Positions 5,200 through 6,920 of a stretch of 6,920 nt of DNA are shown piece after piece. The notes below the pieces were generated by a model. It made no database searches, was not told where the DNA came from, and saw nothing but the letters and a program-made list of their open reading frames with translations. The DNA is from Pseudomonadota bacterium. Its GTDB lineage: Bacteria > Pseudomonadota > Gammaproteobacteria > Xanthomonadales > Rhodanobacteraceae. The translations under genes and the position numbers were made by a program. How positions within the stretch are numbered: position 1 is the stretch's first letter; each line of letters starts with the position of its first letter. The DNA lies in NCBI GenBank assembly GCA_021787175.1, contig JAJYMF010000383.1:1-6920 (forward strand). The letters are read 5' to 3'.

Positions 5200-6920
5200 T
5201 CACTCAGCCGTATAGCCCCAGTGCTCGATCACCGGCTGCAGCACCGGCAACACCGGTTCGAGGTATTCGCGATAGCGTTGCCAGCGACCCACGGCTTTCT
5301 TGTTCAGCGGCTCGACGACTTGCGCGTAGCTCGGCGTGCTGATGAAACCCTTGGCTCGCGCATGCTCCTGGAACTTCGCAAGCGCACCCACATCGCTGAG
5401 ATCGAGATGCGTCGCGACACGCTGGCTCTGGGTCGCGAAATCATCGAGCAGGTCCTCGTAGCGCAATTCGAGCACGGCCGGACGGAACAGTTCGGCGTGA
5501 TGCAGCCAGAACTGCATGGCGTTGACATAGCCGCGCGCCAGGCGATCCAGCGAGGCACACAGCACCTGGAATGCGGGTGCGCGGTAGCTCTGCATGAAGT
5601 TGCTGAGAATCACGTCGCAGGGATGCCGCAGCGCGAGCACGATGCGTGCATGCGGGAACAGCCGGTGAATCATCGGCAGGCGCAGCATGTTCAACGGGTT
5701 CTTGTCGACCAGTCGGTCGCCGGGTGCGAGATTGACGACATCGGCCACGCGCTGCCAGTACACGGACCGCAAGCGGTCGAGGTCGACCTGACTCAAGCGA
5801 TCGAGATCGTCGGGATACTGCAAACCACGCGACTGCATGGCCTCGATGACATCCTGGAGAAACGCGCGTTCATCCATGGCCTGCAGGCCCGGGTGGGCGT
5901 CCAGCATCTGCTCCAGCAGTGTCGTTCCCGAACGCGGGAATCCCAGCACGAAAATCGGGGACTTCGTCGCGGACGGCACCTCGGGGTCGGCCAGCCAACG
6001 GCCATGCGACTCGGCGTCGACCTTGTAACGGACGATATTCAACGGCTCGGCATCCGGCGCCAGCAGTTCCGGCACCAGCTGCGTCGCATGACGAAGCTGC
6101 AATTCGTGCGCTCTCGCAAGCGCTTGCATGGCGCCGGGTACGTCGCCCGCCGCATCGCAAGCCTTGGCCAGCGCGAACCACTGCGGCGATCGGCTTACAT
6201 GGGCCTCGGAGCCCTGCAGGTGCGATCGATACAGTTTCACCGCCTCCGCGTGGCGTCCCCGGCGCGCCGCCAATGCCGCGCGCGCCGCGGATTCCTCCTC
6301 GCGATCGACACTCCCCGGGATCAGCGCAGCCAGCATCGCCTCCGCCTCGTCCAGTCGATTGACCCGCTCGAGCAGGGCCACCAGGCGCAAGCGCGCCAGC
6401 GGCGCCGCCTCGGGGTGCCGCTGCATCAGGAATCGCAGTCGTTGCTCGGCCTCTTCGGTGCGCCCCAATTGCATCAGCGCGGCAGCAAGATCCGGCTCGA
6501 GCACCGGACCCAGATAGAGCCACTGCGCATGATCGGCCAGCAGGCTCTCGGCAACCGAGGTCTCCGCACATTCGTAGCTCGCCAGCGCACCGTAGATGCG
6601 CGGTTCCGGCAAGCTCGGATCGAGCCGGAACGCGGCCAGCATCAGATCGCGCGTTTCGACGGCATCGCCGCGCTGCCAGCGCAGTACGCCAAGATTCGAC
6701 AACAAGACGGGATTGCCAGGCTCAAGCTTTAGCGCGTGACGGTAGTTTGCCTCCGCCGCCACCAGCTCGTTCATTTCCCGTTGCGCAGTGGCCAGATTGC
6801 TCCAATGTGCCGGCTGCATCGGCTCCAGTTCGGTGAGCCGCTTGTAAAGTGAAAGCGCCTCGTTGGCCCGATTCTGCATGCCCAATGCCACGGCCAGCAA
6901 AAGCGTGGCCTGGGGTTCAT
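5200..6920 (-). CDS. TPR-repeat sulfotransferase (upstream paralogue, start outside window)
   Basis: The frame is open from the right edge to TGA at 5200-5202. The 572 visible codons include six before the TTG at 6900, which need not be the start. Aligned with its neighbour, about 35 N-terminal residues are missing. Counting from the TTG, TPR-like repeats occupy about 1-96 (HWSNLATAQREMNELVAAEA, LLSNLGVLRWQRGDAVETRD), with degenerate helical repeats to about 270. The sulfotransferase part has LGFPRSGTTLLEQML (G320-T327), VDKNPLN (398-404), RHPCDVILS (R425, S433) and YEDLL (481-485). E344 in AMDERAF is the candidate base. Spacing from the PAPS loop to the C-terminus equals that of the paralogue within one residue (246 versus 245), so the two arose by tandem duplication. 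The expected role is PAPS-dependent sulfation of a protein-like substrate in the cytoplasm. The promoter lies beyond the window. Confidence 0.92.
   Translation of the reverse strand, partial: EPQATLLLAVALGMQNRANEALSLYKRLTELEPMQPAHWSNLATAQREMNELVAAEANYRHALKLEPGNPVLLSNLGVLRWQRGDAVETRDLMLAAFRLDPSLPEPRIYGALASYECAETSVAESLLADHAQWLYLGPVLEPDLAAALMQLGRTEEAEQRLRFLMQRHPEAAPLARLRLVALLERVNRLDEAEAMLAALIPGSVDREEESAARAALAARRGRHAEAVKLYRSHLQGSEAHVSRSPQWFALAKACDAAGDVPGAMQALARAHELQLRHATQLVPELLAPDAEPLNIVRYKVDAESHGRWLADPEVPSATKSPIFVLGFPRSGTTLLEQMLDAHPGLQAMDERAFLQDVIEAMQSRGLQYPDDLDRLSQVDLDRLRSVYWQRVADVVNLAPGDRLVDKNPLNMLRLPMIHRLFPHARIVLALRHPCDVILSNFMQSYRAPAFQVLCASLDRLARGYVNAMQFWLHHAELFRPAVLELRYEDLLDDFATQSQRVATHLDLSDVGALAKFQEHARAKGFISTPSYAQVVEPLNKKAVGRWQRYREYLEPVLPVLQPVIEHWGYTAE

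Noticed and set aside
4153..6732. 859-codon open frame on the plus strand across both sulfotransferase genes
   Set aside because: It is antisense to two genes with clear catalytic motifs. Its translation is rich in Arg, Gln and His, low in complexity and shows no domain pattern; long antisense frames are common in GC-rich DNA.

Overview
This GC-rich window reads as chromosomal DNA of a proteobacterium. Xanthomonadales/Lysobacterales is the most likely group. The reasons are the GTP-type rather than ATP-type PEP carboxykinase (unlike enteric Gammaproteobacteria) and the TPR-sulfotransferase genes, which I associate with that group. This placement is inference, not a database result.

Left part (1-2036, plus strand): the last 52 codons of a probable TetR-family regulator are followed 91 nt later by a complete, intact pckG (252-2036), the GTP-dependent PEP carboxykinase of gluconeogenesis. 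Its nucleotide-, metal- and catalytic-site motifs are all present.

Middle part (2037-2750, plus strand): a gene graveyard. It holds the C-terminal half of an XRE/'Fis-type' antitoxin without its toxin. Directly abutting is a 5'-truncated gene for a DUF4097-type beta-repeat protein, whose pieces lie in three different reading frames. The first frame change is explained by one extra G inside an otherwise perfect GC palindrome. The second coincides with a 72-nt REP-like inverted repeat sitting inside the former gene.

Right part (2751-6920, minus strand, transcribed right to left): a compact three-gene unit. It contains two tandem paralogous TPR-sulfotransferases (the upstream one runs off the right edge) and a small 2-oxoglutarate/Fe(II) oxygenase of the prolyl-4-hydroxylase type. 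The genes are 9 nt apart and then overlap by 11 nt, so they are almost certainly one operon. A TPR protein-binding module fused to a PAPS-dependent sulfotransferase, doubled and coupled to a hydroxylase, suggests a cytoplasmic protein or peptide modification cassette that hydroxylates and sulfates. The substrate is not visible here. This operon is the most interesting system in the window.
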